DNA of 64,000 nucleotides, from positions 1,809,001 through 1,873,000 of the forward strand of contig NZ_CP115543.1 in assembly GCF_031834615.1 (NCBI RefSeq). Direction: 5' to 3'. Below the pieces are notes generated by a model, which was given only the letters and a program-made list of their open reading frames with translations, did no database searches and was not told the DNA's origin. The position numbers were made by a program, and so were the translations under genes. How positions within the stretch are numbered: the first letter of the stretch is position 1; the number at the start of each line of letters is the position of its first letter. Below, piece by piece: positions 29,072-41,326 of the stretch. This stretch comes from Stenotrophomonas aracearum (GTDB lineage Bacteria > Pseudomonadota > Gammaproteobacteria > Xanthomonadales > Xanthomonadaceae).

Positions 29072-29941
29072 TTACGCGGCATCGAACTGCGCACGACGGG
29101 TCTGCGCCTTGATCAAACGGTCCATGGTACGCAGCGACTTGTCTTCCAGGGCCAGGGCCGAATCGACCCAGATCTTGGTGATTTCAAGCAGCTCGTCATA
29201 GCCCACCGCCTGGGCCAGGTTGCGCGCGGCGTTCATGGCCAGGTAGCTGCGCGGGGTGCGCTGCTGCTGGCGGATCAGGTCTTCGGCGGCCTTCACGCCC
29301 TGGCCCTTGGGCACCAGGATGTCGACCACGCCCATGGCGAACATTTCTTCGGACGAGTAGACCCGGCCTTCGAGGATGATCTTCTCGGCCAGCTGCGGGG
29401 CCACGCGGCGGCACAGGAACGAGTAGGCGCCCATGCCCGGGAAAAGCCCGAACAGCACTTCAGGCAGGCCCATGCCGCAGCCTTCCTCGGCAATGATGGT
29501 GTGGCAGGCCAAGGCCATTTCCAGGCCACCGCCCAGCGCGTCGCCCTGGATCAGGGCGATCGAGCGGACGTCGCCGCCGAAGCCGGTGTGCAGGTGGTGC
29601 ACGCCTTCCACGCAGCGCTGGGCATAGGCCAGCAGGCGGTCGCGGTTGCCTTCACGGATCAGCTGGGCGAACAGGGCCAGGTCGCCGCCCAGGTTGTAGG
29701 CGGTGGCGTCGGAGGCCAGCACGAAGTGGCGCAGGCGGCCGCTGTTGCGTTCGGCCGGGGACAGGGTGATCTGGCTCATCACGCTCCACATTTCGTCCAG
29801 CATGTCCTTGCGGCAGCAGGGACGGATGCCGGTAGCGGCGTCGGCGTGCATGAACAACCAGTGGGCGGCGTTGTCGCCGGTGGTTTCGGTGCGGATGGTC
29901 GCGTAGCCGCGGGCATAGGGGAGCTTTTCGATGGAATGCAT
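29072..29941 (-). CDS. rpfF: RpfF: DSF synthase (crotonase family)
   Basis: 289 residues from ATG 29941. It is a crotonase-fold enzyme that makes cis-2-unsaturated fatty acids (DSF family) from 3-hydroxyacyl-ACP by combined dehydration and thioesterase action. The two catalytic glutamates fall at Glu141 (GGGLEMALACH) and Glu161 (GMGLPEVLFGLFPGMGAY), the same positions as in X. campestris RpfF, which also fixes the start codon: the alternative upstream start at 30004 would shift numbering by 21. Convergent with rpfGC through the shared terminator, downstream of rpfB on the same strand with a 328-nt gap, so it may have its own promoter. Confidence 0.96.
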   Translation of the reverse strand: MHSIEKLPYARGYATIRTETTGDNAAHWLFMHADAATGIRPCCRKDMLDEMWSVMSQITLSPAERNSGRLRHFVLASDATAYNLGGDLALFAQLIREGNRDRLLAYAQRCVEGVHHLHTGFGGDVRSIALIQGDALGGGLEMALACHTIIAEEGCGMGLPEVLFGLFPGMGAYSFLCRRVAPQLAEKIILEGRVYSSEEMFAMGVVDILVPKGQGVKAAEDLIRQQQRTPRSYLAMNAARNLAQAVGYDELLEITKIWVDSALALEDKSLRTMDRLIKAQTRRAQFDAA

Positions 29942-30269
29942 GGTGATCACCTCGGCGGGTTGGCCTGCTGGGAGGACGGTGGGCGGCAGGCCGGACGGGT
30001 CCACACGCCGCGATCCTACACCGGCGGTGGGGGCTGGAATGCATAAAGCCGGCGGGTGTTCCGCCGGCGCGATGAAGAATGGGTGAAAGCTCCATACGCG
30101 TTGTGCGGCGGAGGTATTGCAGGAGGCCAGCGCCAGTTCGCGGGAAGATCGGCCTCGCTGGGCGCGGCGCAGAACGGGCAGATTCGTTCCAGTCCGAACA
30201 GATGCTCCAAAACGCAGAACGCCCGCGGGTTGTGCTCGCGGGCGTTCGGGTGTTGCGTGCTGCCGGTGG
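29942..30269. other. Intergenic region rpfB-rpfF
   Basis: 328 bp with no credible gene. It holds a GC hairpin (GCCGGCGGG / CCGCCGGC, about 30050-30070), a terminator-like hairpin just after rpfB (30217-30248) and presumably the rpfF promoter. Small ORFs crossing it are random open frames. I found no clear -10/-35 or Clp/CRP palindrome. Confidence 0.6.
30217..30248 (-). terminator. Probable rpfB terminator
   Basis: GAACGCCCGCG and CGCGGGCGTTC pair perfectly around a 9-nt loop 20 nt past the rpfB stop. On the minus strand it is followed by TGCGTTTTGG, a short T run. Confidence 0.65.
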
Positions 30270-31946
30270 TTACGCCGCCGGGGCGTCGCGCAGCTCGCGG
30301 CGCAGGATCTTGCCGACGTTGGTCTTCGGCAGTTCCTTGCGGAACTCGACGATCTTCGGGTGCTTGTAGCCGGTCAGGTTGGCGCGGGCGTGTTCCTTGA
30401 CCATTTCGGCGGTCAGGTTCGGGTCCTTCTTGACGATCACGACCTTGACGATTTCGCCGGACTTTTCGTCGGGCACGCCCACTGCAGCCACTTCCAGCAC
30501 GCCGGGCATCATCGCGATCACGTCTTCGACCTCGTTCGGGTACACGTTGAAGCCGGACACCAGGATCATGTCCTTCTTGCGGTCGACGATGTAGAAGAAG
30601 CCGTTCTCGTCCATGCGCGCCATGTCGCCGGTGTGCAGCCAGCCGTCGGCGTCGATCGCCTTGGCGGTGTCTTCCGGACGCTGCCAGTAACCCTTCATCA
30701 CCTGCGGGCCACGGATGCACAGTTCGCCGACGTCGCCGGCAGCCATGGTGACGCCGTTGTCGTCTTTCACGCAGGCGTCGGTGGACGGAATCGGCAGGCC
30801 GATCGCGCCGTTGTACTCGGCCAGGTTGAGCGGGTTGATGCAGGCGGCCGGCGAGGTTTCGGTCAGGCCGTAGGCTTCGACCAGGGTGACGCCGGTGGTC
30901 TTCTTCCAGCGCTCTGCGACCGAACGCTGCACGGCCATGCCGCCGCCCAGGGTGACCTTCAGCGAGGAGAAGTCGATCTCGTCGAAGCCGGGGGTGTTGA
31001 GCAGGCCGTTGAACAGCGTGTTGACGCCGGTGATGGCGGTGAAGCGGGTCGACTTGAGCTCCTTGACGAAGCCCTTCATGTCGCGCGGGTTGGTGATCAG
31101 GTGGTTGCAGCCACCGAACTTCATGAAGACCAGCCCGTTCGCGGTCAATGCGAAGATGTGGTACAGCGGCAGGGCGGTGATGATCCACTCCTTGCCCATT
31201 TCAATGCCCGACGCGGAGATCCACGCCGAGGCCTGCTGCATGTTGGCCACCAGGTTGCGGTTGGTCAGCATGGCGCCCTTGGCCACGCCGGTGGTGCCGC
31301 CGGTGTACTGCAGGAAGGCCACGTCGTCGTGGTCCAGCTCCACCTTCGGCAGGGTGTGCTTGCTGCCCAGCTTCAGCGCCTGGTTGAAGCGGATCGCGCC
31401 GCGCAGGCTGTAGTTGGGCACCATCTTCTTGATGTACTTCAGCACGAAGTTCACCAGCACGCCCTTCGCGCCGAGCATGTCGCCCAGGCCGGTGGTGATG
31501 ACCTGCTTGACCTGGGTCTCGGCGATGACCTGCTGCACGGTGTCGCCGAAGTTGTCCACGACCACGAGTACGGAAGCACCGGAATCGACCAGCTGGTGCT
31601 TCAGTTCGCGCGCGGTGTACAGCGGGTTGACGTTGACCACGGTCAGGCCGGCGCGCAGCACGCCGAAGGTGGCGACCGGGTACTGCAGGCAGTTGGGCAT
31701 CATCAGGGCGACGCGGTCGCCCTTCTTGAGCTTCAGCTCGCCCAGCAGGTAGGCGGCGAATTTTTCGACCAGGGCGTCGGTTTCACCATAGGTGAGGACC
31801 TTGCCGAAGCTGGAGTAGGCGGGACGGTCGCGGAACCTGGCCACGGACGTATCGAAAACGGCCGACACCGAATGGAACTCATTGACGTCGATTTCGGCGG
31901 GTACGCCGTTGGGATAGCTCTTCAGCCAGGGACGTTCCAGACTCAT
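30270..31946 (-). CDS. rpfB: RpfB: fatty acyl-CoA ligase
   Basis: 558 residues, adenylate-forming (ANL) family, FadD-like. P-loop [17 protein letters not shown]5 motif [18 protein letters not shown]7 [17 protein letters not shown]8 [18 protein letters not shown] and A10 lysine ([15 protein letters not shown]). It activates long-chain fatty acids to CoA esters; in the Xanthomonas system this includes DSF-type acids, so RpfB contributes to signal turnover. ATG 31946 is preceded by GAGGGGG on the minus strand. The gene lies upstream of rpfF on the same strand. The 165-bp gap to acnA contains a strong hairpin, so the two are probably transcribed separately. Confidence 0.94.
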   Translation of the reverse strand: MSLERPWLKSYPNGVPAEIDVNEFHSVSAVFDTSVARFRDRPAYSSFGKVLTYGETDALVEKFAAYLLGELKLKKGDRVALMMPNCLQYPVATFGVLRAGLTVVNVNPLYTARELKHQLVDSGASVLVVVDNFGDTVQQVIAETQVKQVITTGLGDMLGAKGVLVNFVLKYIKKMVPNYSLRGAIRFNQALKLGSKHTLPKVELDHDDVAFLQYTGGTTGVAKGAMLTNRNLVANMQQASAWISASGIEMGKEWIITALPLYHIFALTANGLVFMKFGGCNHLITNPRDMKGFVKELKSTRFTAITGVNTLFNGLLNTPGFDEIDFSSLKVTLGGGMAVQRSVAERWKKTTGVTLVEAYGLTETSPAACINPLNLAEYNGAIGLPIPSTDACVKDDNGVTMAAGDVGELCIRGPQVMKGYWQRPEDTAKAIDADGWLHTGDMARMDENGFFYIVDRKKDMILVSGFNVYPNEVEDVIAMMPGVLEVAAVGVPDEKSGEIVKVVIVKKDPNLTAEMVKEHARANLTGYKHPKIVEFRKELPKTNVGKILRRELRDAPAA

Positions 31947-32078
31947 TATTCCCCCTCCAGGAAACGTGGATGTTGTGATGCTGACGGACAGTATCCGTCG
32001 ATTCGGTCCCCGGCAGCATACCGGTCCGAATGGAAAACGCGAAGGCCCTGTGAATAAAGCGTGCAGGCCACGTGGAGA

Positions 32079-32105
32079 GGCCCCCTTCCTGAATGGAAGG
32101 GGGCA
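32079..32105 (-). terminator. Hairpin after acnA
   Basis: GGCCCCCTTCC and GGAAGGGGGC pair around a TGAAT loop, 7 nt past the acnA stop on the minus strand. No T tract, so it may act as a mRNA-stabilising or factor-assisted end. Confidence 0.5.
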
Positions 32106-32111
32106 GGGGGC

Positions 32112-34865
<2,754 letters not shown>

Positions 34866-35083
34866 GCGGGGAAACTCCTCTTGCGGATGGCTTGCAGTGG
34901 CCCGGGGGCCTGCTTGCGGTTGCCGGAGGCCAGGCGCCGGCAGTGGGAATCAGTATGAACCCTTCAGCCACGCGCCGGTCTTCGGCAGGGCCTCAGGCTA
35001 CCTATACCTATGTATCGCCTGTGTCATTGGTGTGGCAGGGCCTTGGGCGGTTGGAGGCGGCGAGGCTGAACAGGCTCGGGTAG

Positions 35084-35122
35084 AAGTATGCGGGGTCAAG
35101 TATGTATAATTCGTACATACTT
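35084..35122 (+). promoter_or_regulatory. vapBC promoter with palindromic operator
   Basis: A 9-bp inverted repeat, AAGTATGTA (35098-35106) and TACATACTT (35114-35122), flanks a perfect TATAAT (35105-35110); a third half-site AAGTATG is found at 35084-35090. This AT-rich element directly ahead of the antitoxin ribosome binding site is the expected place for VapB/VapC autorepression. Confidence 0.75.
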
Positions 35123-35136
35123 TGGAGGGCCTACCG

Positions 35137-35361
35137 ATGGAAGCCACCGTTGCAGAACGCGGACAGATCACCTTGCCCAAGGCGGTCCGCGACGCGCTCG
35201 GCCTGACCAAGGGCACCCAGCTGAAGGTGGAGCTCGACGGCAGCCGCATCATCCTGCGCAAGAGTGTTGACGATGCCATTTCAAGGGCGCGCGGCAAGTT
35301 CTCGCTGGACGGCTTCGAGTCGGCCGAGGCGGCCGTGCGCGCCGTGCGCGACGAGGGATAA
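35137..35361 (+). CDS. vapB: AbrB/MazE-fold antitoxin (VapB-like)
   Basis: 74 residues from ATG 35137, with GGAGGG seven nt ahead. The N-terminal swapped-hairpin DNA-binding domain reads ATVAERGQITLPKAVRDALGLTKGTQLKVEL, standard for AbrB/MazE/SpoVT antitoxins; the C-terminal acidic-basic tail (DDAISRARGKFSLDGFESAEAAV) is the toxin-binding part. It neutralises the PIN toxin encoded 6 nt downstream and probably represses its own promoter through the palindrome just upstream. A TTG at 35122 would overlap the operator and is rejected. The symbol is used generically. Confidence 0.85.
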   Translation: MEATVAERGQITLPKAVRDALGLTKGTQLKVELDGSRIILRKSVDDAISRARGKFSLDGFESAEAAVRAVRDEG

Positions 35362-35367
35362 GCCAGG

Positions 35368-35766
35368 ATGATCGCCGTCGATTCCCCGGTGCTGGTCGAG
35401 CTGCTGAGCAATGGTCCGCAGGCCGATGCCGTGGAGGCCTGCCTGCGCCAGAGCCTGGTCAGCGGCAAGGTGGTGGTGTGCGGGGCAACCCTCGCCGAAG
35501 TCTGTGCCAGCCTGCGCGGCGGTGCCGAGGTGCTGGAAGCGCTGGAGGAAATGGGCGTCCATTTCAACGCGCTGGAAGCCAAGTCGGCCCTGCGCGCGGG
35601 CGAGATGCACCGCCGCCATCGCCAGCGCGGGGACAGCCGGCGCAGCCTGGACGACTTCATGGTCGGCGCGCACGCGCTGTTGCAGTGCGACGGCCTGATC
35701 ACCTGGAACGACAAGTTTTACCGCGACTACTTCAAGGGCCTGAAGCTGATCGTGCCAAACGCCTGA
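35368..35766 (+). CDS. vapC: PIN-domain toxin (VapC-like ribonuclease)
   Basis: 132 residues of the PIN fold. Acidic metal-binding residues are visible in order: Asp5 (MIAVDSPVLVELL), Glu43 (TLAEVCASL), Asp in SLDDFMVGAHAL and Asp in LITWNDKFYRDYF, so the nuclease site is intact. VapC toxins cut specific RNAs, often initiator tRNA or rRNA loops, when the antitoxin is degraded. It is coupled to the antitoxin with a 6-nt gap and ends 60 nt before acnB, so leaky transcription from the TA promoter could reach acnB. Confidence 0.87.
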   Translation: MIAVDSPVLVELLSNGPQADAVEACLRQSLVSGKVVVCGATLAEVCASLRGGAEVLEALEEMGVHFNALEAKSALRAGEMHRRHRQRGDSRRSLDDFMVGAHALLQCDGLITWNDKFYRDYFKGLKLIVPNA

Positions 35767-35826
35767 GCCCCTTTTTTTCAACCGTTTCATTCAATCGCAT
35801 TCTTCGAGAATCACCCGGGAGTTGTC

Positions 35827-38418
35827 ATGTTGGAAGCCTACCGCCACCACGTAGCCGAGCGCGCCGCGCTTGGCATCCCGCCGCTGCCGCTGAACGCCCA
35901 GCAGACGGCCGACGTCATCGAACTGCTGAAGAACCCGCCGGCCGGCGAGGCCGAGTTCCTGCTCGACCTGCTGACCCACCGCGTTCCGGCCGGCGTCGAT
36001 GACGCGGCCAAGGTCAAGGCCTCGTACCTGGCCGCGATCGCGTTCGGCAGCGAAACCAACCCGCTGATTCCGCGTGAGCGCGCCACCGAACTGCTGGGCA
36101 CCATGCTGGGCGGCTACAACGTCGCGCCGCTGGTGCAGCTGCTGGACGACGCCAGCGTCGGCACCATTGCCGCCGATGCGCTGAAGCACACCCTGCTGGT
36201 GTTCGACGCCTTCCACGATGTGCAGGAAGAGGCCAAGGCGGGCAACGCCAACGCGCAGGCCGTGCTGCAGAGCTGGGCCGATGCCGAATGGTTCACCAGC
36301 AAGCCAGAAGTGGCCGCGAGCATGACCGTCACGGTGTTCAAGGTGCCGGGCGAAACCAATACCGATGACCTGTCGCCGGCCCCGGACGCCACCACCCGGC
36401 CGGATATTCCGATGCACGCCCTGGCGATGCTGAAGAACAAGCGCGACGATGCCGCCTTTACGCCGGAAGAAGACGGCAAGCGCGGTCCGATCCAGCAGAT
36501 CCTCTCGCTCAAGGACAAGGGCCACCTGGTCGCCTACGTGGGCGATGTGGTCGGCACCGGTTCGTCGCGCAAGTCGGCGACCAACAGCGTGCTGTGGTGG
36601 ACCGGCGACGACATTCCGTACATCCCGAACAAGCGCGCCGGCGGCGTGTGCCTGGGCGGCAAGATCGCCCCGATCTTCTACAACACCATGGAAGACGCTG
36701 GCGCACTGCCGATCGAGCTGGACGTGACGAAGATGGAGCACGGCGATGTCGTCGAGCTGCGTCCGTATGAAGGCAAGGCACTGAAGAACGGCGAAGTGAT
36801 CGCCGAATTTGAAGTGAAGTCCGAAGTGCTGTTCGACGAAGTGCGCGCCGGTGGCCGCATTCCGCTGATCGTCGGCCGCGGCCTGACCGGCAAGGCGCGC
36901 GAAGCGCTGGGCCTGGCCCCGACCGATCTGTTCCGCCTGCCGGTGCAGCCGGTCGACACCGGCAAGGGCTTCTCGCTGGCGCAGAAGATGGTCGGCCGCG
37001 CCTGTGGCCTGCCGGAAGGCCAGGGCATGCGCCCGGGCACCTACTGCGAACCGAAGATGACCTCGGTGGGCTCGCAGGACACCACCGGCCCGATGACCCG
37101 TGACGAGCTGAAGGACCTGGCCTGCCTGGGCTTCTCGGCCGACCTGGTGATGCAGTCGTTCTGCCACACCGCGGCGTACCCGAAGCCGGTCGACGTCAAG
37201 ACCCACCACACCCTGCCGGAATTCATCTCCACCCGTGGCGGCGTGTCGCTGCGTCCGGGCGATGGCGTGATCCACAGCTGGCTCAACCGCATGCTGCTGC
37301 CCGACACCGTCGGCACCGGCGGCGACTCGCACACCCGTTTCCCGGTGGGCATTTCGTTCCCGGCCGGCTCGGGCCTGGTGGCGTTCGCCGCCGCCACCGG
37401 CGTGATGCCGCTGGACATGCCGGAATCGGTGCTGGTGCGCTTCAAGGGCCAGATGCAGCCGGGCGTGACCCTGCGTGACCTGGTCAACGCGATTCCCCTG
37501 TACGCGATCAAGTCGGGCCTGCTGACCGTGGCCAAGGCTGGCAAGAAGAACATCTTCTCCGGCCGCATCCTTGAAATCGAAGGCCTGCCGGACCTGAAGG
37601 TGGAGCAGGCGTTCGAACTGTCCGACGCCTCGGCTGAGCGCTCGGCTGCCGGCTGCTCGGTGCACCTGAACAAGGAACCGATCATCGAGTACCTCACCAG
37701 CAACATCACGCTGCTGAAGTGGATGATTGCCGAGGGTTACCAGGACGCCCGTTCGCTGGCGCGCCGTATCGAGAAGATGGAATCGTGGCTGGCCAACCCG
37801 GAGCTGTTGGAGCCGGACGCCGACGCCGAATACGCCGCGGTCATCGAAATCGACCTGGCCGACATCCACGAGCCGATCGTGGCCTGCCCGAACGATCCGG
37901 ACGACGTCAAGACGCTGTCGGACGTGGCCGGTGCGGCCATCGATGAAGTCTTCATCGGTTCGTGCATGACCAACATCGGTCACTTCCGCGCCGCTGCGAA
38001 GCTGCTGGAAGGCAAGCGCGACATCCCGACCAAGCTGTGGGTGGCCCCGCCGACCAAGATGGACGCCTCGGAGCTGACCAAGGAAGGCCATTACGGGACC
38101 TTCGGCACCGCCGGTGCGCGCATGGAAATGCCGGGCTGCTCGCTGTGCATGGGCAACCAGGCACAGGTGCGCGAAGGCGCGACGGTGTTCTCGACCTCGA
38201 CCCGCAACTTCCCGAACCGCCTGGGCCGCAACTCCAACGTGTACCTGGGTTCGGCCGAGCTGGCCGCGATCTGCTCGCGCCTGGGCCGCATTCCGACCAA
38301 GGCCGAGTACATGGCCGACATCGGCGTGCTGGATGCCAGCGGCAAGGAGATCTACCGCTACATGAACTTCGACCAGATCGAGGAATACCAGGACGTGGCC
38401 AAGACGGTCGCCGCCTGA
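35827..38418 (+). CDS. acnB: Aconitate hydratase B (RpfA in Xanthomonas)
   Basis: 863 residues of AcnB type: N-terminal HEAT-like domain (residues 1-160), swivel domain placed before the catalytic domains ([31 protein letters not shown]), and 4Fe-4S catalytic domains with cysteines in IGSCMTNIG and [14 protein letters not shown]. It is the main TCA-cycle aconitase and in iron limitation can act as an RNA-binding regulator. In X. campestris this gene is rpfA, the first identified member of the rpf cluster, affecting extracellular enzyme production and iron homeostasis. ATG 35827 follows GGGAGTTGTC. It ends ahead of tandem terminator hairpins. Confidence 0.96.
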   Translation: MLEAYRHHVAERAALGIPPLPLNAQQTADVIELLKNPPAGEAEFLLDLLTHRVPAGVDDAAKVKASYLAAIAFGSETNPLIPRERATELLGTMLGGYNVAPLVQLLDDASVGTIAADALKHTLLVFDAFHDVQEEAKAGNANAQAVLQSWADAEWFTSKPEVAASMTVTVFKVPGETNTDDLSPAPDATTRPDIPMHALAMLKNKRDDAAFTPEEDGKRGPIQQILSLKDKGHLVAYVGDVVGTGSSRKSATNSVLWWTGDDIPYIPNKRAGGVCLGGKIAPIFYNTMEDAGALPIELDVTKMEHGDVVELRPYEGKALKNGEVIAEFEVKSEVLFDEVRAGGRIPLIVGRGLTGKAREALGLAPTDLFRLPVQPVDTGKGFSLAQKMVGRACGLPEGQGMRPGTYCEPKMTSVGSQDTTGPMTRDELKDLACLGFSADLVMQSFCHTAAYPKPVDVKTHHTLPEFISTRGGVSLRPGDGVIHSWLNRMLLPDTVGTGGDSHTRFPVGISFPAGSGLVAFAAATGVMPLDMPESVLVRFKGQMQPGVTLRDLVNAIPLYAIKSGLLTVAKAGKKNIFSGRILEIEGLPDLKVEQAFELSDASAERSAAGCSVHLNKEPIIEYLTSNITLLKWMIAEGYQDARSLARRIEKMESWLANPELLEPDADAEYAAVIEIDLADIHEPIVACPNDPDDVKTLSDVAGAAIDEVFIGSCMTNIGHFRAAAKLLEGKRDIPTKLWVAPPTKMDASELTKEGHYGTFGTAGARMEMPGCSLCMGNQAQVREGATVFSTSTRNFPNRLGRNSNVYLGSAELAAICSRLGRIPTKAEYMADIGVLDASGKEIYRYMNFDQIEEYQDVAKTVAA

Positions 38419-38446
38419 GTTTCGTGATCGGTTGATGTGTTGAACG

Positions 38447-38477
38447 AAAAACCCCCGGTGCGAGCCGGGGGTTATTT
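38447..38477. terminator. Bidirectional terminator acnB / cheB
   Basis: AACCCCCGG and CCGGGGGTT pair around TGCGAG. The minus-strand copy is followed by TTTTTCG and the plus-strand copy by ATTTG, so it can stop both converging transcripts. Confidence 0.8.
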
Positions 38478-38520
38478 GTGTGGCAATTGCGCCGCGCGTG
38501 CGTTACCGTTTGATGGTAAA

Positions 38521-38565
38521 CCCCGGTACCGTCTCTGCCTCAGGCATGCGGCCGGGGTATTTTTT
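38521..38565 (+). terminator. Second terminator-like hairpin, possible small RNA 3' end
   Basis: CCCCGG (38521) pairs with CCGGGG (38552) with an internal TGCC-TCA-GGCA hairpin, and is followed by TATTTTTTT. This is a rho-independent terminator shape lying 100 nt past acnB, after the first terminator. Confidence 0.65.
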
Positions 38566-38746
38566 TGGTTGGCGGTAGGCGGTAGGGTCGCACCCCAGTC
38601 GACCGCCGGGGTGGTCGGGGGTGCATTGGGGCACGACATTCGGTGGAGAGCGTTTCCACGTTCGGTTTCCATGCGTCGCCGTGCCGGTCAGTGGTATCGG
38701 CGGACGTTTGGGAACCGTCCCCACCGGTCCCGGCCATTTCGTTGTA

Positions 38747-39814
38747 TCAGCTTCGCGCCAGCGCCATCAGGCGCTCTGCTATCCGCTCCAGCGGTACCTG
38801 TTCTTCCGCCGCGCCCAGCTTGAACGCTGCGCCCGGCATACCCCAGACCACGCTGGTGGCTTCGTCCTGGACGAGAGTTGGGGCGCCGACGTTCTTCAGT
38901 TCGAGCAGGCCGCGCGCGCCGTCGTCGCCCATGCCGGTGAGGATCGCGCCGATGGCGTTGGCGCCGGCGCTTTCCGCCACGGAGCGGAACAGCACGTCCA
39001 CTGCCGGCTTGTGCCGGTTGACCGCTGGGCCGTCATCGACCCGGCAGCGCCAGCGGGCGCCGTCGCGGATCACGCGCAGATGCTTGCCGCCCGGGGGCAG
39101 GTAGGCGTGGCCGGCGAGCACGGCTTCGCCGTCGCTGGCTTCGCGCACGGACATGGCCGAGTGGCGGTCCAGGCGCTCGGCGAAGGCGGTGCTGAACGTT
39201 GCGGGCAGGTGCTGGGTGAGCACCACGGCCGGTGCGTCGGCAGGCATGCCTTCCAGCACCACGCGCAGCGCTTCGGTGCCGCCGGCGGAGGCGCCGATGG
39301 CGATCAGGCGGTCGGTGGTGCGGAACTGGATGGAACGGGTGGGCGAGGGCGCCACGGCGTCGAGCGTGACGCGCGGGGCGATCGGGCGGGCCAGGGTGCG
39401 CACGCGCGAGCGCGCGGCCATCTTGACCTTGGCGATGATTTCTTCGGCATAGCCCTGCAGGCCGCGCGCGACGTCCAGCTTGGGCTTCGAGATGAAGTCC
39501 ACCGCGCCCAGGGCCAGCGCCTGCAGGGTGGTGTCGGCGCCACGCTCGGTGAGCGAGGAGATCATCACCACCGGCAGAGGGTGCAGCCGCATCAGGTTTT
39601 CCAGGAACGCCAGCCCGTCCATGCGCGGCATTTCCACGTCCAGGGTGATGACGTCGGGCGCCAGGCGCTTGATCTTCTCGCGCGCCAGCAGCGGGTCGGC
39701 GGCGGTGCCGACCACTTCGATGCCAGGGTCGCTGGCGAGGATCTCGCTCAGCATCTGCCGCACGACGGCGGAGTCGTCCACGATCAATACACGTACGGGC
39801 GAACCACTGATCAT
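38747..39814 (-). CDS. cheB: Chemotaxis response regulator protein-glutamate methylesterase CheB
   Basis: 355 residues from ATG 39814. REC domain with phospho-acceptor Asp in [13 protein letters not shown], then the methylesterase domain with Ser ([11 protein letters not shown]), His ([11 protein letters not shown]) and Asp ([10 protein letters not shown]). It removes methyl groups from, and deamidates, chemoreceptors at the cytoplasmic face, adapting them after CheA phosphorylation. Its start overlaps the cheD stop (ATGA). The MCP-cheR-cheD-cheB order shows a complete adaptation module in one operon. All receptors in this window carry C-terminal WQEF pentapeptides that can tether CheR/CheB. 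Confidence 0.96.
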   Translation of the reverse strand: MISGSPVRVLIVDDSAVVRQMLSEILASDPGIEVVGTAADPLLAREKIKRLAPDVITLDVEMPRMDGLAFLENLMRLHPLPVVMISSLTERGADTTLQALALGAVDFISKPKLDVARGLQGYAEEIIAKVKMAARSRVRTLARPIAPRVTLDAVAPSPTRSIQFRTTDRLIAIGASAGGTEALRVVLEGMPADAPAVVLTQHLPATFSTAFAERLDRHSAMSVREASDGEAVLAGHAYLPPGGKHLRVIRDGARWRCRVDDGPAVNRHKPAVDVLFRSVAESAGANAIGAILTGMGDDGARGLLELKNVGAPTLVQDEATSVVWGMPGAAFKLGAAEEQVPLERIAERLMALARS

Positions 39815-40407
39815 TCGAACAGCTCCACGCCACCGGTGACCGGGGCACGCGACAGGCGCGCACGCACCGCCGATTCGGTCGCGGCCACTTCGGCCTCGTG
39901 CGCATGCGGCAGGCGCTGCACCACCACGCGGCCGGTGTCGGCGAAGAACCACACCTTGCGCGGGTGGATGCCGCACAGGTCTTCGGCCAGCACCGGAATG
40001 TGCTCGGCCTGCAGGTACTGGCGCACGAACTCGGCATTGCGGGTGCCGACCGGGTTGCTGGTGAAGCCCTTGAGCACGTTGGCCCCGCCGAACACCTTGG
40101 CTTCCAGGCGCTTGCGGTGTGCGCCGCGCTTGAGCAGGTCGTTGATCAACAGTTCCATGGCATAGCTGCCGTAGCGGGCGGGCGCGCCGTCGCCGACGTT
40201 GCCTTCGGGCAGCAGGAAGTGGTTCATGCCGCCGATCTTGAGCATAGGGTCGCGCAGGCATGCGGCCACGCACGAGCCCAGGGTGGTGGTCAGCGCGGTT
40301 TCATCGTCGACCACCAGGCACTGGGTCGGCAGCAGCTTGGCGGCGGTGACCTTGAAGCGGCTGTCGTAGTAACGCATCACCTCGTCGGTGCGGGCGGCGA
40401 GGTTCAT
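39811..40407 (-). CDS. cheD: Chemoreceptor glutamine deamidase CheD
   Basis: 198 residues. Catalytic Cys in LGSCVAACL, His in GGMNHFLLP and Thr/Ser region of the CheD family; GGANVLKGF and the C-terminal [11 protein letters not shown] segment also fit. CheD converts receptor Gln to Glu and adjusts receptor activity. Translation is coupled on both sides: its start overlaps the cheR stop and its stop overlaps the cheB start, each by 4 bp. The upstream in-frame extension in the raw open frame is cheR in another frame and is not part of the protein. Confidence 0.94.
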   Translation of the reverse strand: MNLAARTDEVMRYYDSRFKVTAAKLLPTQCLVVDDETALTTTLGSCVAACLRDPMLKIGGMNHFLLPEGNVGDGAPARYGSYAMELLINDLLKRGAHRKRLEAKVFGGANVLKGFTSNPVGTRNAEFVRQYLQAEHIPVLAEDLCGIHPRKVWFFADTGRVVVQRLPHAHEAEVAATESAVRARLSRAPVTGGVELFE

Positions 40408-41270
40408 GCCGGGGCTCCGGGAGCGCGCTTGTAGAGGGTCCGGCCGCACGGCTGGATCAGGTCGGCGGCGTGCAGGTAGTTCTCCGAATGCCCGGTGTAG
40501 AGCAGGCCGTCGTCGCCCATGTGCTGGATCAGCCGCGAGAGGATGCCGCGCTGGGTGGGCTTGTCGAAATAGATCATGACGTTGCGGCAGAACAGGGCGT
40601 CGAACGGGCCGCCGACGTCGTAGCGCGGCGCCAGCAGGTTGAGCGGGCGGAAGTCGATCAGCTCGCGCAGGGCCGGATGCACGCGGCACTGGCCTTCGTT
40701 GGGGCCGCTGCCGCGCTGGAAGTAGCGCTTCTTGATCGCCGGATCGAGCCCGGAGACGCGGTCGATGGCATAGACGCCCTTGCTGGCGGTGGCCAGCACC
40801 TGGGTGTCGACGTCGGTGGCCAGGATCCGTACCGGCGGCTTCAGGGTGCCGAACGCTTCGCAGGCGGTGATCGCCATGGAGTAGGGCTCTTCACCGGTGG
40901 AGGCGGCGCACGACCACAGCTGCAGGGTGCCGTGGCCGGTGCGAGCGCGCAGTTCGGTGTCGAGCTTTTCGAAGTGGTGCGGTTCGCGGAAGAACGCAGT
41001 GAGGTTGGTGGTCAGGGCGTTGGTGAACGCCTGCCATTCGTCACCGCCCTGGCTTTCGAGCTGGTCCAGGTAGTCCTGGAAGCTGCGCAGGCCGAGCGCG
41101 CGCAGGCGCCGCGACAGGCGGCCGTAGACCATGTCGCGCTTGGCCGGGGCCAGCGAGATGCCGACGCGCTGGTAGATCAGGTCGCAGATCCGGCGGAAGT
41201 CGCGGTCGGCGAACTCGAATTCGCGACCGTGGGGCGTGCTGGCGGAGGCAGGGGCGGTTGGCGTGGTCAC
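40404..41270 (-). CDS. cheR: Chemotaxis protein methyltransferase CheR
   Basis: 288 residues: N-terminal all-alpha CheR domain ([36 protein letters not shown]) and C-terminal SAM-dependent methyltransferase with [31 protein letters not shown] and the [12 protein letters not shown] end. It methylates receptor glutamates with SAM. The beta subdomain that binds receptor pentapeptide tails is present. It lies 56 nt after the first MCP gene; that gap holds a single REP palindrome. Confidence 0.96.
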   Translation of the reverse strand: MTTPTAPASASTPHGREFEFADRDFRRICDLIYQRVGISLAPAKRDMVYGRLSRRLRALGLRSFQDYLDQLESQGGDEWQAFTNALTTNLTAFFREPHHFEKLDTELRARTGHGTLQLWSCAASTGEEPYSMAITACEAFGTLKPPVRILATDVDTQVLATASKGVYAIDRVSGLDPAIKKRYFQRGSGPNEGQCRVHPALRELIDFRPLNLLAPRYDVGGPFDALFCRNVMIYFDKPTQRGILSRLIQHMGDDGLLYTGHSENYLHAADLIQPCGRTLYKRAPGAPA

Positions 41271-41302
41271 GGGCGCACTCGGGAGAATGGGGGGCGGATG
41301 GA

Positions 41303-41325
41303 AGCGGAGCAGAGCTCCGCTCTAC
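41303..41325 (-). repeat. Single REP palindrome between MCP gene and cheR
   Basis: Read on the minus strand it is GTAGAGCGGAGCTCTGCTCC, a GTAG-headed palindrome. It ends 2 nt from the MCP stop codon and could protect or attenuate the mRNA ahead of cheRDB. Confidence 0.75.
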
Positions 41326-41326
41326 C

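Larger units (their letters stand above)
38419..38746. other. Convergent gap acnB / cheB
   Basis: 328 bp without a supported protein gene. The left half carries two terminator-like hairpins separated by a small hairpin-forming stretch (38478-38560), which may be a small RNA; the right half (38570-38746) is unremarkable GC-rich sequence in which I see no motif. Confidence 0.6.

Noticed and set aside
38693..38719. Sigma-28-like -10 (GCCGATAC on the minus strand) near the cheB 3' end
   Set aside because: The -35 position reads GGACGGTT, a poor match, and no minus-strand gene lies downstream of it.
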